From contig JAEMQU010000001.1 in assembly GCA_016463705.1 (NCBI GenBank), forward strand, positions 39,986 through 103,985: 64,000 bases of DNA. Reading direction: 5' to 3'. Below are positions 63,123-64,000 of the stretch, piece by piece (positions within the stretch are counted from its first letter, which is position 1; every line of letters begins with the position of its first letter). The translations under genes and the position numbers were made by a program. The notes below the pieces were generated by a model. It saw nothing but the letters and a program-made list of their open reading frames with translations, was not told where the DNA came from and did not search any database. The stretch comes from Opitutales bacterium. Its GTDB lineage: Bacteria > Verrucomicrobiota > Verrucomicrobiia > Opitutales > UBA953.

Positions 63123-64000
63123 ATGGCTTTTGCCACCGATCAAAGTACCATTTCCGTAGTCATCTTTTTTGCAGGGATGGTGGTCGCTTACGTTTTCTTG
63201 AAATGGCGAGCGTCAACCCTGCAGGCCATGTTCGAGCAGCGTTTAAAAAATGAAATCGAGCTCGCGAAACGAGAGGCCTCACTGGAAACCTCTGAACTAC
63301 AAGTTAAAGTGGCAGCCTCGCAACGTGAGGCAGGTCGACTCCTGGCGCTCGCTCAATCCGAGGCCGAAGCCGTCGACGCCTTAAAAACCGCCAATGAAAA
63401 AGAGCGTGAGTTTTTACAAAAAGAAATATTACGTCTCTCGGGCTTAAAAGCCGATGAAGCTAAACGTCTCGCGTTTGAATCATTACAAAAAAAATATGAG
63501 GGTGAAGCACGACGCTTGCGTGAAGAAACCCTCAACCGTCCCGAACAAGAAACCGAAGAAGAAGCTCGTCGGATTTTAATCACGGCGATGCAAAGGTTGA
63601 CGACCACGACGACGCAAGATGCAACCGCCGTTTCCGTTTCTATTCCCAGCGAAGACATGAAGGGACGTTTAATTGGTCGTGAGGGTCGCAACATTCGTAC
63701 CTTCGAACAAAGCACGGGGGCCACCCTGCTCGTCGATGAAACTCCGGGCATGGTTTTAATTTCTTGTTTCGATCCCGTCCGTCGCGAAGTCGCTCGTATC
63801 GCCCTAGAAAGAATGGTTAAGGATGGTCGAATCACCCCCACTTTAATTGAGGATTTTGTCCTGACGGCAGAAAATGAAGTCACGCGTCACGCTCAACATC
63901 TCGGCCACGAAGCGGTGAGAGATTTAGGTCTTCCCCCGATGGATGTGAAGGTCGAAGAATTATTAGGCCGCCTGCACTTCCGTTTATCCTCCAATCAAAA
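63123..64000 (+). CDS. rny: Ribonuclease Y, 5' portion truncated by window end
   Basis: N-terminal TM, coiled coil, KH domain SIPSEDMKGRLIGREGRNIRTFEQSTGATLLVDETP. Confidence 0.93.
   Translation, partial: MAFATDQSTISVVIFFAGMVVAYVFLKWRASTLQAMFEQRLKNEIELAKREASLETSELQVKVAASQREAGRLLALAQSEAEAVDALKTANEKEREFLQKEILRLSGLKADEAKRLAFESLQKKYEGEARRLREETLNRPEQETEEEARRILITAMQRLTTTTTQDATAVSVSIPSEDMKGRLIGREGRNIRTFEQSTGATLLVDETPGMVLISCFDPVRREVARIALERMVKDGRITPTLIEDFVLTAENEVTRHAQHLGHEAVRDLGLPPMDVKVEELLGRLHFRLSSNQ

Noticed and set aside
1-64000. CRISPR arrays, rRNA genes, transposases, prophage or toxin-antitoxin islands
   Set aside because: No regularly spaced repeats, rRNA signatures, transposase motifs or phage genes were recognised on either strand

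Overview
This window is a gene-dense chromosomal segment. Gene content and order suggest a Verrucomicrobiota/PVC bacterium, possibly Opitutae-like; that placement is inference. Most of it is conserved housekeeping: rpmF-plsX-fabH, a LptE-like lipoprotein, rpe, rlmN, a long GreA-domain protein, thrB-thrC, nadE, uvrB, mutL, a type IV pilus/T2SS motor block (pilC, two pilB/gspE genes, pilT), coaE, ftsH, tilS, serS, ndk, ispF, argCJBDFG, rplM-rpsI, icd, RNase G/E, rodA and the 5' part of rny. Two tRNAs are present: an initiator-like tRNA-Met and a tRNA-Cys. I saw no CRISPR array, rRNA, transposase, prophage or clear mobile island. The less ordinary items are: (1) a single-chain tandem ribbon-helix-helix protein with a Lys/Ala histone-like tail, next to an intergenic region rich in TCACT/AGTGA half-sites and divergent from a P1B-4-like metal ATPase; (2) a TPR-TPR-ExbB-ExbD-ExbD-lipoprotein cluster with no TonB in the window; (3) a tandem pair of membrane-anchored VWA proteins; (4) a MutL whose endonuclease motifs look degenerate; (5) an atypical initiator tRNA; (6) five convergent gene pairs whose stop codons overlap or lie within 3 bp. 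No single locus is clearly a new defence or biosynthetic system. All calls come from reading the sequence; no database search or computation was run.
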